Positions 9,246-17,529 of a stretch of DNA of 64,000 bases are shown here, one piece after another. Source of the stretch: Alicyclobacillus acidocaldarius subsp. acidocaldarius Tc-4-1 (GTDB lineage: Bacteria > Bacillota > Bacilli > Alicyclobacillales > Alicyclobacillaceae); the NCBI RefSeq assembly GCF_000219875.1, contig NC_017167.1, forward strand, positions 2,689,361-2,753,360, read 5' to 3'. Position 1 is the first letter of the stretch. Each line of letters starts with the position of its first letter. The position numbers were made by a program, and so were the translations under genes. The notes under the pieces are model-generated. The model worked only from the letters and a program-made list of their open reading frames with translations. It made no database searches and was not told the origin of the DNA.

Positions 9246-9689
9246 ATGAGCCTGCCTGAGAAGTCGCGAGTGGAGTGGGATGAACTCGTTGTGCGGCGTG
9301 GGTCGCGATCGACTCGGCCGAAGCGCTGGTTCGAAACCGCGGTGACGCTGACGGGATGGCTATGGGTGGCCGTCGTGGCGGTGCAGGTCCTCACGTCCGC
9401 GCTGCTCTGGCTCCTTGGATGGCACAAGTTTCACTTGTACGTGCTCGATCTGCTGCCGAGCGCCACGCCGCTTGGCGTCCTTCGCATGGGCGTGACGGTC
9501 GCCGCGATGTCGGCCGCAGTGTTCATCGGCTGGGCCTCGTTCAACCGCCTGCGGTTCGGCCGCCTCCGCAGGCGCAGGCCACCCGCGCCCGTGTCCGACG
9601 CGGAACTGGCGGAAATGCTCGGCGTGCCTGTGGGCGAGATCGAACGGTGGCAGCGAGAAAAGGTCGTCGATTGGCCGGCAGACCGGTAA
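9246..9689 (+). CDS. pgaD: PgaD-like small membrane protein
   Basis: A 147-residue protein with two transmembrane helices (about residues 33-55 and 72-92). The following block FIGWASFNRLRFGRLRRRR resembles the conserved WxxYNxxRF/basic signature of PgaD. In the known system PgaD supports the PgaC synthase at the membrane. ATG 9246 follows GGGGGTG. It lies 86 bases after the PgaC-like gene on the same strand, supporting a two-gene synthase unit. The C-terminus (AELAEMLGVPVGEIERWQRE) looks like a short helical domain. Confidence 0.65.
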   Translation: MSLPEKSRVEWDELVVRRGSRSTRPKRWFETAVTLTGWLWVAVVAVQVLTSALLWLLGWHKFHLYVLDLLPSATPLGVLRMGVTVAAMSAAVFIGWASFNRLRFGRLRRRRPPAPVSDAELAEMLGVPVGEIERWQREKVVDWPADR

Positions 9690-9693
9690 GTGG

Positions 9694-9725
9694 AAAGGGC
9701 GCGGCGGGTTTGCCGCGCCCCTTTG
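9694..9725. terminator. Bidirectional terminator between the pgaD-like and disulfide oxidoreductase genes
   Basis: A GC-rich hairpin with arms GGGCGCGGC and GCCGCGCCC, flanked by AAA on the left and TTT on the right. It lies between convergent genes. Confidence 0.7.
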
Positions 9726-9769
9726 ATGTGTGGTTCTTTTGGGCGGAATCCCCGCCGCGACCGCGCCCT

Positions 9770-10417
9770 TCACGCCTGTGTCGCGAGGACCTGCTCCAGC
9801 AGGACGTCCTCCGGCACCGCGCCCTCCAAAGCGTACGCCTCCGAATCGTTGATGACCGTCTTCGGCACGCCATAGACGTTGAACCGCGTAGCCCACTCGG
9901 GGAACTCGGTCGCCTCAATCATGCTCGCGGTTACAAGTGGCGACTCAAACGCAAACCGGTGCGCAAGCCTGACCGCTGCCGGGCAGTACGGACACGTCGG
10001 CGTGACAAACACCTTGAGATCCACGGGCTGTTTCAGCTCCGCGAGGCGGCTCTTTGTACTCGCGGAAAGGCCCGAGTCCCCGCTTGCCATCATGCGAATG
10101 TCGTCCAAAAGCGTCGCAAATTCGTACCCCGACGGCGCCCCATAGAAGCGCACGCCGTAATCCTCGCGCAATCCGTCCGTCAACACGATGGTCGGCGCGC
10201 GGTCGACGCCGTACTTCTTGGCTTCTTCCTCATCGATGTAGAGATTGTGCACCTCAAGCGTCAGCTGATCCGACAATTCGGCGACCTGCCGCAAAAGGCT
10301 GCGAATCTCCGGGCACGTCGGACATCCGAGAGACGCCTCAAAGAACTTGATGACGACGGGCTGTTGAAGATCCGCGAGCCTTTCGCGAATCGCCGCCTGA
10401 TCCCGAGAGGACAGCAT
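9770..10417 (-). CDS. Protein disulfide oxidoreductase (double thioredoxin fold)
   Basis: A 215-residue cytoplasmic redox protein made of two thioredoxin-fold halves. Each half has a CxxC site: CPTC at residues 32-35 and CPYC at 142-145. Cis-proline signatures (APTIV and VPKTV) follow each site. This is the glutaredoxin-like PDO family best known from thermophiles. ATG 10417 follows a GGGGGGAG site. Its promoter contains an ATACCC/GGGTAT operator, which hints at control by a thiol, persulfide or metal sensor of the CsoR/CstR family. No such regulator lies in the window. Confidence 0.87.
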   Translation of the reverse strand: MLSSRDQAAIRERLADLQQPVVIKFFEASLGCPTCPEIRSLLRQVAELSDQLTLEVHNLYIDEEEAKKYGVDRAPTIVLTDGLREDYGVRFYGAPSGYEFATLLDDIRMMASGDSGLSASTKSRLAELKQPVDLKVFVTPTCPYCPAAVRLAHRFAFESPLVTASMIEATEFPEWATRFNVYGVPKTVINDSEAYALEGAVPEDVLLEQVLATQA

Positions 10418-10467
10418 TGTGACTCCCCCCTGCGCGCATTCAGATGCGTTAATACCGTTCTGATTTC

Positions 10468-10496
10468 TATATACCCATACGGGTATGTGGTGTCAA
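10468..10496 (-). promoter_or_regulatory. Sigma-A promoter with embedded ATACCC/GGGTAT operator
   Basis: On the minus strand TTGACA (10496-10491) is followed by exactly 17 bases and TATATA (10473-10468). The palindrome ATACCC-N4-GGGTAT at 10471-10486 fills the spacer and overlaps the -10. This shape is known for CsoR/CstR-type operators. It drives the disulfide oxidoreductase gene starting at 10417. Confidence 0.75.
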
Positions 10497-10620
10497 GAGC
10501 AGGCGAAGGAACTCACACTCTCCATCGTTCCACAGCAGGTCTATGACTGGGTGTCGTTTTACGAACCGTTCTGGCGTGCGCAGGTTCTAAGCCTGCAAAC
10601 GCGCGCTAGAAAGGAACGTT

Positions 10621-11040
10621 GTGAGTTGTGATATGAAGTCCCTACAGATGGAGTTTCATCTCGATGCGCCGGTGGAGGCCGTGTGGCGAGCTCTCACGGA
10701 ATCCGAGCTTTTGATTCAGTGGATGTTTTTCAAAGAGAACACGTTCCGCCCGATTGTGGGGCATCGGTTCTACTTCAAGATGCAGGGGACCGACGAGTGG
10801 AATGGCGTCGTCGAAGGTGAAGTTCTCGCCGTGGAAGCGCCACGCCGCCTTGTGTACACCTGGGAGAGCCTCGGAGAGAAAAACGAGATCGAATGGAAGC
10901 TGGAAGAAACGGCCGAAGGTACGACGAGGCTCCTTCTGGAACAGCGCAACATTCAGGCTGAACAGGCTTACCAGGGTGCTCGCATGGGCTGGGAGGCGGT
11001 GGTCCAAGCTCTGGAGCGGGTGGCCAAGGCGCTCGCATGA
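10621..11040 (+). CDS. SRPBCC/AHSA1-family protein
   Basis: A 139-residue START-like fold protein. The pattern LDAPVEAVWRALTESELLIQWM, then YTWES, then a C-terminal GARMGWEAVVQALERV helix, is characteristic of AHSA1-domain proteins. Their specific roles vary and cannot be assigned here. GTG at 10621 follows AAAGGA by five bases; ATG 10633 is an alternative without a good site. It stands alone, followed by a strong hairpin at 11058-11086. Confidence 0.82.
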   Translation: MSCDMKSLQMEFHLDAPVEAVWRALTESELLIQWMFFKENTFRPIVGHRFYFKMQGTDEWNGVVEGEVLAVEAPRRLVYTWESLGEKNEIEWKLEETAEGTTRLLLEQRNIQAEQAYQGARMGWEAVVQALERVAKALA

Positions 11041-11057
11041 CGGCGCGACGGGTGGCA

Positions 11058-11086
11058 GAGCCGGCCCAGTCCCCCCTTGGGCCGGC
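11058..11086 (+). terminator. Hairpin after the AHSA1-family gene
   Basis: Ten-base arms AGCCGGCCCA and TGGGCCGGCT around a nine-base loop. There is no T-tract, so termination is likely but not textbook. The rest of 11087-11318 shows no convincing gene. Confidence 0.45.
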
Positions 11087-11318
11087 TACTCGGCTACATG
11101 CGTGGCGCAAGCTCGTCTCGATGTTGGAACGCGACATCGCAGCCCATCGTTTCGAGTGTCGCGGTCCTCATTCGAAAGCAGGGCGCCCATGTCCGCTGGC
11201 CTATGCATCGCGAGATGTCGCGTGGCCCACATCAGCCAGGGATGGTCAGATGGACACTTCATCTCTTCTTTAGGAATGGCGACCGCGCATCACCGTTAAC
11301 CCAGGAGAAGCACCATAC

Positions 11319-11999
11319 CTAGAGAGGCCCGTACGCAAGGAGAATGGTGTCACGCAAACACTCGGCCACCCCCGCTTTCGAAATGGCGCCGGCGGCAAGC
11401 GAAGCCACTTCTTCATACGCGAGCAGAGCGGCAGACATTAAGAACAGGGGCCCAGGGCGGGATCGCAACCATTGCACAGCGGACGCAAAGGAGTGCCAGG
11501 TGTTTGTACCCAGCCCGGTGATGGCCAGGACCATCGCAACGGCGGTGACTGTGAGGGCACCGAAGTAACAGGCGCACGCGGCAACCCAAATCAAAATCTT
11601 CACAATCGAGAGCGCAGCTCGATTGCCTGACGGCATCGTCAGGTGTGCGATCTCGGCGGCACCGCCCCACACCAGAATGCCCTCAATGACCAGAGGACCG
11701 AGGGAACGCCACAGACTCGCGTGCCAACGAGGGACGCTGCGAAAATCAAAACATGTCTTTGCAGCCCACCAGTTCGCGGTCGCAACCGTGATCACGAAGA
11801 TGACGAGTACCGCGACGGCGTCCACGATGAGCGGTATGACGTGTCTGGTTGCCAGGCGATTGATCAGCCGGTCAACCGCCGAAGCAGCAGCGCTGAAAAC
11901 CAGCGTCATCAGGAGGAGCAACGTGAGTTTCAAGGGAGAAAATCGACCCCCCGTATATGAAATGACCACCGGCCAGACGAGGTCTGACACGGTGGTCAT
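11319..11999 (-). CDS. Multi-pass membrane protein of unknown function
   Basis: I do not recognise the family. The frame encodes up to 226 residues with about five hydrophobic segments, for example LKLTLLLLMTLVFSAAASA, VDAVAVLVIFVITVA and FGALTVTAVAMVLAI. The first ATG (11999) lies only four bases from the 3' end of tRNA-Gly on the same strand and has no ribosome site. GGGGGG precedes an internal TTG at a poor distance. The real start is therefore unclear, and the gene may be degenerate or co-transcribed with the tRNA. Confidence 0.5.
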   Translation of the reverse strand: MTTVSDLVWPVVISYTGGRFSPLKLTLLLLMTLVFSAAASAVDRLINRLATRHVIPLIVDAVAVLVIFVITVATANWWAAKTCFDFRSVPRWHASLWRSLGPLVIEGILVWGGAAEIAHLTMPSGNRAALSIVKILIWVAACACYFGALTVTAVAMVLAITGLGTNTWHSFASAVQWLRSRPGPLFLMSAALLAYEEVASLAAGAISKAGVAECLRDTILLAYGPL

Positions 12000-12003
12000 G
12001 CTG

Positions 12004-12077
12004 TGGAGCGGGTGAGGGGAGTCGAACCCCCGCCGCCAGCTTGGAAGGCTGGAGTTCTACCGTTGAACTACACCCGC
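12004..12077 (-). tRNA. tRNA-Gly (UCC)
   Basis: A 74-base cloverleaf with acceptor GCGGGTG/CACCCGC, the T-loop GTTCGACTC, anticodon loop CTTCCAA (anticodon TCC) and encoded CCA. The GCGGG acceptor and anticodon are typical of glycine tRNA. Confidence 0.95.
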
Positions 12078-12155
12078 ACGTCACGGCAAAGAGAATACCA
12101 GATTCGTGGGGTCGATTCAAGTGCATGCGCGAACCCGATGTCTGCGCGGGTCACG

Positions 12156-12193
12156 AAAAAAAGGCAGGCCGCATCTCCACCGAGCAGCCCGCC
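12156..12193 (-). terminator. Intrinsic terminator after the YjcZ-like gene
   Basis: On the minus strand a ten-base stem (GGCGGGCTGC with GCGGCCTGCC, two G-U pairs) has an 11-base loop and is followed by seven T residues. Confidence 0.75.
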
Positions 12194-12266
12194 GTTTCAA
12201 ATCTGCGAAGCCTGAGCATTCCATGCCGCTTGAGGTGACTGTCTACGGCGTTCTGATGGCGTCCCT

Positions 12267-12371
12267 TCAGACGCCGTTGTTGTACGCCGGCACCAATAGG
12301 AAGAACAGCACAAAGATGATCAGAAACACCACAGCCCACTGTGTGTAGGCACCAAAGCATCCGCCGTACAT
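12267..12371 (-). CDS. YjcZ-type small sporulation protein
   Basis: A 34-residue gene read directly from the sequence. ATG 12371 follows AGGAGG. The product starts MYGGCFGAYTQWAVVF, continues as one hydrophobic helix and ends VPAYNNGV. A Gly/Tyr-rich start followed by a single transmembrane helix is typical of the tiny YjcZ family found in spore formers. A terminator at 12156-12193 closes its transcript. Its precise role is not known; the sporulation link comes from the family. Confidence 0.75.
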   Translation of the reverse strand: MYGGCFGAYTQWAVVFLIIFVLFFLLVPAYNNGV

Positions 12372-12481
12372 GATGGTCCCTCCTTCCGCGAGGATCACCA
12401 CCATGCTACGGAGGAGGACACAAAAGCGACGCGGTCTTTGTCCCGGCCCGCGGGCCCGCGGTCAAGCGGGGAAATACAGCA

Positions 12482-13369
12482 TCACGCGATATGCGCTGGT
12501 CGAGTGTTAACGCGCCATACCATCCTCCAAAGAAGAGCAATGGCTACTTCGACAAGCGCCCCCAAGACACACCCCACCCAGGTCATGCATGAGACGAAAG
12601 TGAGCAAGATACCCAGGCCAATGGCGACGCCGAGCCCCCATCGGTAGAACCCAGCCCTGCTCATCTGTCCATTGGGCCGCCCAGACACGTCCCAGTGTGA
12701 CGTCACGCGATCCGGCACGCGCGTTCGGTAGCGGTGCCACATGGCCACGTGAACCAGCAGGGTCGCGGCAGAGACGACGAGCGTGACAAGACCTGCAACA
12801 GGATGAAAGGGCAAGACGCTTGTGGGCGGCACAGCGGGAACGACCCCCATGGACACATGGCGCACCAGCGCGTCGAGTCCGGGCGTGCCGAGAATGACGA
12901 GCGCGTGGCCATCCGATACGGCGAGCCGAGGCGCACCGGCAAGGACGTACACATGCGCCACCTGCCCATTGTTCAGGCGAAACAAGCCGCTCGCATACGC
13001 GCCCGCGTTCGTCCCGAGCAGTCGATCCGCCAGGCCGTAGACGCCATTCTGGGTCACCCAGGCCGCGTGCGCGCGGGCGAGATCGACCGCGGTCACACCA
13101 GCGTCTGTACGCACCTGCAGCACGCCGCCGGCGAGCCGCCACCCGCTTCGAAGACCGGAGACAATGATGTTCACCGCCAGAAGAAACGGCACACAGGCGA
13201 GGAGCAGCCAAAAGGCAGTCGCGAAACCTTTGACCCCACGCTCCAGGAAGACGCGGCGCCAAAAGAGCCCCACTGTGATGAGCAGAACGGCCATTCCAAC
13301 ACAAATCCAAAGGCTCGGTTCCTGCAGCACCTCACCCACCGGAGGCTGATACCCAACAACACTCGGCAC
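12482..13369 (-). CDS. DUF1648/bacterial-PH-domain membrane protein
   Basis: About 295 residues. Two N-terminal transmembrane helices are followed by a PH-like segment (GVLQVRTDAGVTAVDLARAHAAWV) and further helices. A DUF1648-like block, RVPDRVTSHWDVSGRPNGQ, lies before the last helices. Such proteins are often regulators or accessories at the membrane, but function is unassigned. GTG 13369 is chosen because GGGGTG lies six bases upstream; ATG 13390 lacks a site. The convergent gene orientation and GC content are unremarkable. Confidence 0.65.
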   Translation of the reverse strand: MPSVVGYQPPVGEVLQEPSLWICVGMAVLLITVGLFWRRVFLERGVKGFATAFWLLLACVPFLLAVNIIVSGLRSGWRLAGGVLQVRTDAGVTAVDLARAHAAWVTQNGVYGLADRLLGTNAGAYASGLFRLNNGQVAHVYVLAGAPRLAVSDGHALVILGTPGLDALVRHVSMGVVPAVPPTSVLPFHPVAGLVTLVVSAATLLVHVAMWHRYRTRVPDRVTSHWDVSGRPNGQMSRAGFYRWGLGVAIGLGILLTFVSCMTWVGCVLGALVEVAIALLWRMVWRVNTRPAHIA

Positions 13370-13456
13370 AGTCCTCACCCCTTCGCACATGCGCCGTGGA
13401 CAACGCACGACCTCAGCCGTACGATGCAACATCCGGTGCAGAAGGGAGGAGCAGCT

Positions 13457-13546
13457 GTGAAGCATAAGAAGCCGATTGTGGTTGTCCTCCACCCTGGACA
13501 GCGGATCTTGGTCGTGGCGCGCGGCAAGCGTCGCCATCACAAGTGA
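13457..13546 (+). CDS. Small basic protein, 29 residues, unknown
   Basis: GTG 13457 follows GGGAGGAG at good spacing and opens a 29-codon frame. The product has three parts: KHKKPI, a hydrophobic VVVLHPGQRILVVA core, and a basic RGKRRHHK tail. I do not recognise the family. It lies in the leader region opposite the DUF1648 gene. The strong ribosome site and clean composition favour a real microprotein, but its length makes this tentative. Confidence 0.5.
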   Translation: MKHKKPIVVVLHPGQRILVVARGKRRHHK

Positions 13547-13624
13547 ACCTCGGACGGCAACCGACTTGAGCGAAGAATCCCATCCTTCTGCCGCCGAGGC
13601 AACCTCCGCTCGTCCGCGGCCGCC

Positions 13625-13670
13625 AAAAAGCCGCAGCCCCGAAACGTCCCGTCGTCGGGCGTTTCGGGGC
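13625..13670 (-). terminator. Terminator after tRNA-Ile2
   Basis: Eleven-base arms GCCCCGAAACG and CGTTTCGGGGC. On the minus strand they are followed within a few bases by CTTTTT. It lies just downstream of the tRNA on the same strand. Confidence 0.6.
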
Positions 13671-13682
13671 GTCCTGCACCCG

Positions 13683-13759
13683 TGGTGGGCCCACCAGGGC
13701 TCGAACCTGGGACCAACCGGTTATGAGCCGGCCGCTCTGACCGACTGAGCTATGGGCCC
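13683..13759 (-). tRNA. tRNA-Ile2 (CAU, expected lysidine-modified)
   Basis: A 77-base cloverleaf with acceptor GGGCCCA/TGGGCCC and encoded CCA. The anticodon arm reads GGCTCATAACC with anticodon CAT. The GGRCC-type acceptor and CTCATAA loop resemble the TilS-modified isoleucine tRNA rather than elongator Met. The initiator tRNA is elsewhere (48206). Confidence 0.85.
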
Positions 13760-13869
13760 TTGCGCTTCTCTTCACAGTATATCACACGGCGACCATGTTG
13801 TCACTGTTCGGAGAAGCGCGCCGCAGGGCACCCAAAGCTACCGCGTCGCCTGTACAGCCCGTCCGCGGG

Positions 13870-14520
13870 TCAGGCGAACGTGAGAGTCCCAGGTTCAAGC
13901 CCCTCGAAGAGAATGACCCGCGCGGGCGCGGCGTCAATCCCGGAAAGTTTGAGCGGCAGCGCAATCATGAAGTACGTGCCCGCTGGCACATCCTTCAGCC
14001 GCAGCCCCTCGAGCACCACGATGTCCTTCGACAGAAGGGCTACGTGCGTCGCGTGGTCCGGTTGGGATCGCTCGACACCAAGGCCGTCCGTTCCCACGCC
14101 GCGCACGCCGATCTCGGCGAGGTAGCGGGCGCCGTCTTCCTTCAGGTAAATGAACTCGAAGTTAAACGTCTCCTCGAACGAATTGCGCGTCTTGAAGAGC
14201 AGAAACTCGCCCGCCTTCGGCGCGTGCGGCTCGAGGTCGGCGCGCGTGATGCCGTCCTGCACGCCGGTCAGGTCAATCACGCGGCACGGGCCGATGAGCT
14301 TGTCCAGTCCGACGGTCTCGATGGTCTTGCCCCCCGGCACCATGTGCAGCTCGGCGTCGATGTGCGTGCCGGTGTGGGCGTCCAGGTGCAACCGGGTCTC
14401 GTGCGCAGACCCGGTTTGGAAGTCGGACGTGGTTTCAAATTTCGGCCGCTTCTCGTCTTTATTCTTGTACACCTGCATGCCCTCGTGGATCAGCATGCTC
14501 ACGTCGTACACTTTCGGCAT
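13870..14520 (-). CDS. Metal-dependent cyclase/kynurenine formamidase-like hydrolase
   Basis: A 216-residue cyclase-family protein. The metal-binding signature HTGTHID, preceded by a strand-rich N-terminus (VYDVSMLIHEGMQVY), is typical of the family. Members include kynurenine formamidase and other hydrolases; the substrate here is unknown. ATG 14520 overlaps the zwf stop as TGATG, with GGAGGTG upstream, so it is translationally coupled to zwf. No tryptophan-degradation genes are nearby. Confidence 0.83.
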   Translation of the reverse strand: MPKVYDVSMLIHEGMQVYKNKDEKRPKFETTSDFQTGSAHETRLHLDAHTGTHIDAELHMVPGGKTIETVGLDKLIGPCRVIDLTGVQDGITRADLEPHAPKAGEFLLFKTRNSFEETFNFEFIYLKEDGARYLAEIGVRGVGTDGLGVERSQPDHATHVALLSKDIVVLEGLRLKDVPAGTYFMIALPLKLSGIDAAPARVILFEGLEPGTLTFA

Positions 14521-16082
14521 CACCGCTTCACCTCCACGAGGTGGCCGACAGCCCGTTCCAGATCCTGCATCGGCGACTCGTTCCCGTAGAGCGGCCACCA
14601 CAGGCCCGGATTCGGCTGGACGAGATCGTCCGAAGCCTTCGGGCCCCACGTGCCGGCCTTGTACGTGTCAAGCGGCACGCGGTCCTCAGCGAACGCGTTG
14701 GCAATGGGGTCGACGAACTTCCACGCGAGCGCCACCTCGTCCCAGCGCGTGAAGAACGTCGAATCTCCGTGCATCGCGTCGTGCAACAGGCGCTCGTACG
14801 CCTCGGGCGACTTGTCGGCGGGTTGGCTGAACTCGAGTGCAACCGGCACCACGACGTTCTCCGTCCCCGGCCGCTTGACGTTGAGCTGCAGGTACATGCC
14901 CTCGACCGGGTTGATACGGATGACGAGCAGGTTCGGGCCGAGCTTGCCGTCCTGGTTGAAGTACAGGTGCTCCGGCATGTTGCGGAACTGGATGACAATC
15001 TCCGTCGACTTTTTCGGCATCCGCTTGCCTGTGCGGATGTAGAAGGGCACGCCCGCCCAGCGGAAGTTGTCGATAAAGAGCTTCGCCGCGACAAAGGTCT
15101 CCGTCTTCGAGTCCGGCGCCACACCCGGCTCCTCGCGATAGCCCGGCACAGGCTTGCCGTCGATCTCGCCCGCAGCGTACTGGCCGCGCACGACGTACTG
15201 CCCGACCTCGTCCTCGCGGTAGGCGCGAAGCGACCGCAGCACCTTCACCTTCTCGTCGCGGATGGCCTCCGTGTGCAGGCGGCTCGGCGGCTCCATGGCG
15301 ACCATCATCACCATCTGCAGCATGTGGTTCTGCACCATGTCGCGCAGCGCCCCGGCTGTCTCGTAGTACGACGCCCGGTCCTCGACGCCCACCGTCTCGC
15401 TCGATGTGATCTGGACGCAGGCGATGGAACGGTTGTCCCAAAGCGGCCCGAACATCGAGTTGGCGAAGCGGATCACCTCGATGTTCTGCACCATCTCCTT
15501 GCCGAGGTAGTGATCGATGCGGAAGATCTCGTCTTCGGAAAACGCGGTCGACAGCTCCTGGTTGAGCTCTGCCGCGGACTGGTAGTCGTGGCCGAACGGC
15601 TTCTCGATGATGAGCCGACGCCAGCCCTTCGTGTCGGCAAGCCCCGCCTTCTTCAGGTTGAGCGCCGTCTCTCCGAAGAAGCGCGGCGCCATCGAGAGGT
15701 AGAACAGCCGATTCCCGCCGTGGTCTTTCTCTTTCTCGATCTCGGCCACGAAATCGGCGAGCTTCCGGAAGTCGTCCTCGTTGTCGACGTTGCCCGCGAT
15801 GTAGTGAATGCGCGGCGCGAGTCGCGACCAGACGTCCTCCTCGACTCCCTCCTTCACGAACGAATCGAGCGCCTTGCGCACCTCGTCGCGGAACGTGTCG
15901 TCCGTGTAACTGCGACGCGCGGTGCCGACAATGCTCATCCCGTCCGGCAACAGCCCCTTCTTCTCGAGCTGATACAGGGCAGGGAACAGCTTGCGGTGGG
16001 CGAGATCGCCCGTTGCGCCGAACAGCACGAAGACGTGCGGCGGCACCTGCCTGCGGGTGTTGACCTGGCTCTCCACTCCCAT
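14520..16082 (-). CDS. zwf: Glucose-6-phosphate 1-dehydrogenase
   Basis: Oxidises glucose-6-phosphate to 6-phosphogluconolactone with NADP, opening the pentose phosphate pathway. The 520-residue protein has the nucleotide site [12 protein letters not shown] near residue 20 and the active-site block [13 protein letters not shown]. The IEKPFGHD and HMLQ motifs are also present. ATG 16082 has GAGGAG and GGAG upstream. The cyclase gene is coupled downstream. No 6-phosphogluconolactonase or gnd is adjacent. Confidence 0.96.
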   Translation of the reverse strand: MGVESQVNTRRQVPPHVFVLFGATGDLAHRKLFPALYQLEKKGLLPDGMSIVGTARRSYTDDTFRDEVRKALDSFVKEGVEEDVWSRLAPRIHYIAGNVDNEDDFRKLADFVAEIEKEKDHGGNRLFYLSMAPRFFGETALNLKKAGLADTKGWRRLIIEKPFGHDYQSAAELNQELSTAFSEDEIFRIDHYLGKEMVQNIEVIRFANSMFGPLWDNRSIACVQITSSETVGVEDRASYYETAGALRDMVQNHMLQMVMMVAMEPPSRLHTEAIRDEKVKVLRSLRAYREDEVGQYVVRGQYAAGEIDGKPVPGYREEPGVAPDSKTETFVAAKLFIDNFRWAGVPFYIRTGKRMPKKSTEIVIQFRNMPEHLYFNQDGKLGPNLLVIRINPVEGMYLQLNVKRPGTENVVVPVALEFSQPADKSPEAYERLLHDAMHGDSTFFTRWDEVALAWKFVDPIANAFAEDRVPLDTYKAGTWGPKASDDLVQPNPGLWWPLYGNESPMQDLERAVGHLVEVKR

Positions 16083-16150
16083 AGCACTCCATCTCCTCTT
16101 TGTATATCAGTCCGCTTCCATTCTACACAAAGTCGTCACAGACATACAGA

Positions 16151-16174
16151 GGCCGAGCGGATGCCCACTCGGCC
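16151..16174 (-). terminator. Probable terminator after prfB
   Basis: Ten-base arms GGCCGAGTGG and CCGCTCGGCC (one G-U pair) with a four-base loop. Only a weak T-rich stretch follows on the minus strand. Confidence 0.5.
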
Positions 16175-16199
16175 GTAGTCTTCGATCTTTTGCGCGATG

Positions 16200-17352
16200 T
16201 TATGTCGCGTCCCGCACGGCCTCGTTCTCGCGCTGCTGTTCGCGCGCGAGCTGCCAGCGCAGGTACGCGTGAATGAAGGGATCGATCTCGCCGTCCATGA
16301 CCGCCTGCGTGTTCGACGTCTCGTAATTCGTCCGGTGATCCTTCACGAGCGAATACGGGTGGAACACGTACGAGCGGATCTGGCTGCCCCAGGCGATTTC
16401 CTTTTGCTCGCCGCGCAGCTGCGCGAGCTCCTGCTCCCGCTCCTCCCGGCGCTTGGCCGCGAGGCGCGACTTCAGGATCTCCATTGCGCGGGCGCGGTTC
16501 TGGATCTGAGACCGCTCGCTCTGGCACGTCACGACAATCCCGGTGGGAATGTGCGTGATGCGCACCGCGGAGTCGGTGGTGTTCACGTGCTGGCCGCCGG
16601 CGCCGGTGGACCGGTACGTGTCGATGCGCAGCTCCTCCGGCCGGATCTCGATGGAGTCGTCGTCCTCGGCAATTTCAGGAATGACGTCCACCGACGCAAA
16701 AGAGGTGTGCCGTCGCCCCGACGCATCAAACGGGGAGATGCGGACCAACCGGTGCACGCCCTTCTCCGCTTTGAGATACCCGTATGCGTTGTGGCCCTTG
16801 ACGAGGAGCGTGACGCTCTTGATGCCCGCCTCTTCGCCGGGCAGGTAGTCGAGCACCTCGACCTTGTAGCCGTGATCCTCCGCCCAGCGCGTGTACATGC
16901 GCAGGAGCATCGAGGCCCAGTCCTGCGACTCGGTGCCGCCCGCGCCGGGGTGCAGCTCCAGAATGGCGTTGTTCTTGTCGTACTCGCCCGACAGCATGAG
17001 CTGCAGCTCGAACTCGTCCATCTCGGACTTCAACTGCTCCGCCAGCCGGTTGGCCTCGGCGAACAGGTCGGGATCGTCCTCCTCCTGGGCGAGCTGCAGC
17101 GCCACCTCAGCGTCCTGATGAAGCGACTCGAGCCGCTTCATCGTGTCGACGACCGACTTCACGCCGTTCATCTCCGCGATGATCTTCTGGGCGCGGTCGG
17201 GATTGTCCCAGAAGTCAGGCGCGGCCATCAGCGACTCGAGCGTCGCGATGCGGTGCTCTTTGCCCGCGACGTCAAAGAGACCTCCCGAAATCCGCCAACC
17301 TGGTGGCCATGCTCTTCAGTTCCTGGCGAAGCTCGCCGTACGTCTCTGCCAT
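16200..17352 (-). CDS. prfB: Peptide chain release factor 2, programmed +1 frameshift
   Basis: Terminates translation at UGA and UAA. The first 26 codons (from ATG 17352, beginning [19 protein letters not shown]) end at an in-frame TGA (17274-17272). The remaining 357 codons are in the +1 frame from GAC 17273. The junction CTT-TGA-C with GGGAGG three bases upstream is the classic autoregulatory site. The GGQ motif is in GAGGQHVN. The product is about 383 residues, some 15 longer at the C-terminus than B. subtilis RF2. ATG 17361 is an alternative start. secA lies upstream, as in B. subtilis. Confidence 0.93.
17271..17286 (-). promoter_or_regulatory. RF2 programmed frameshift site
   Basis: GGGAGG-TCT-CTT-TGA-C on the minus strand. 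The Shine-Dalgarno-like GGGAGG pairs with the ribosome and the slow TGA promotes slippage from CTT into the +1 frame. This is feedback control: frameshifting is frequent when RF2 is scarce. Confidence 0.92.
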
Positions 17353-17529
17353 GTAGCTCATCACTCCCTGCGGTGTTTCGGTCGTTATTGTATCAAACGG
17401 ACGGCCGCCGCGTGCGCAGGTGGGGCGGCTGTCGCCTCGGACCAGCCGGCCCGCCGGCACCATCGCGTCAAAAGCCCAGCCCGCCGCTCTCCTTTGCACG
17501 CGGGATGACACCTGTGGACGGCTACGCCA

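Noticed and set aside
11041..11322. Small plus-strand frames after the AHSA1 gene
   Set aside because: No ribosome site and Arg/Ser-rich composition; the region starts with a terminator-like hairpin.
13683..13759. Elongator tRNA-Met
   Set aside because: The GGGCCCA acceptor and CTCATAA arm resemble Ile2 more than elongator Met; this is judged by recall and not certain.
17360..17511. Longer N-terminus for RF2 from an upstream start
   Set aside because: Family alignment starts at [10 protein letters not shown]; the upstream frame is Arg-rich without similarity.
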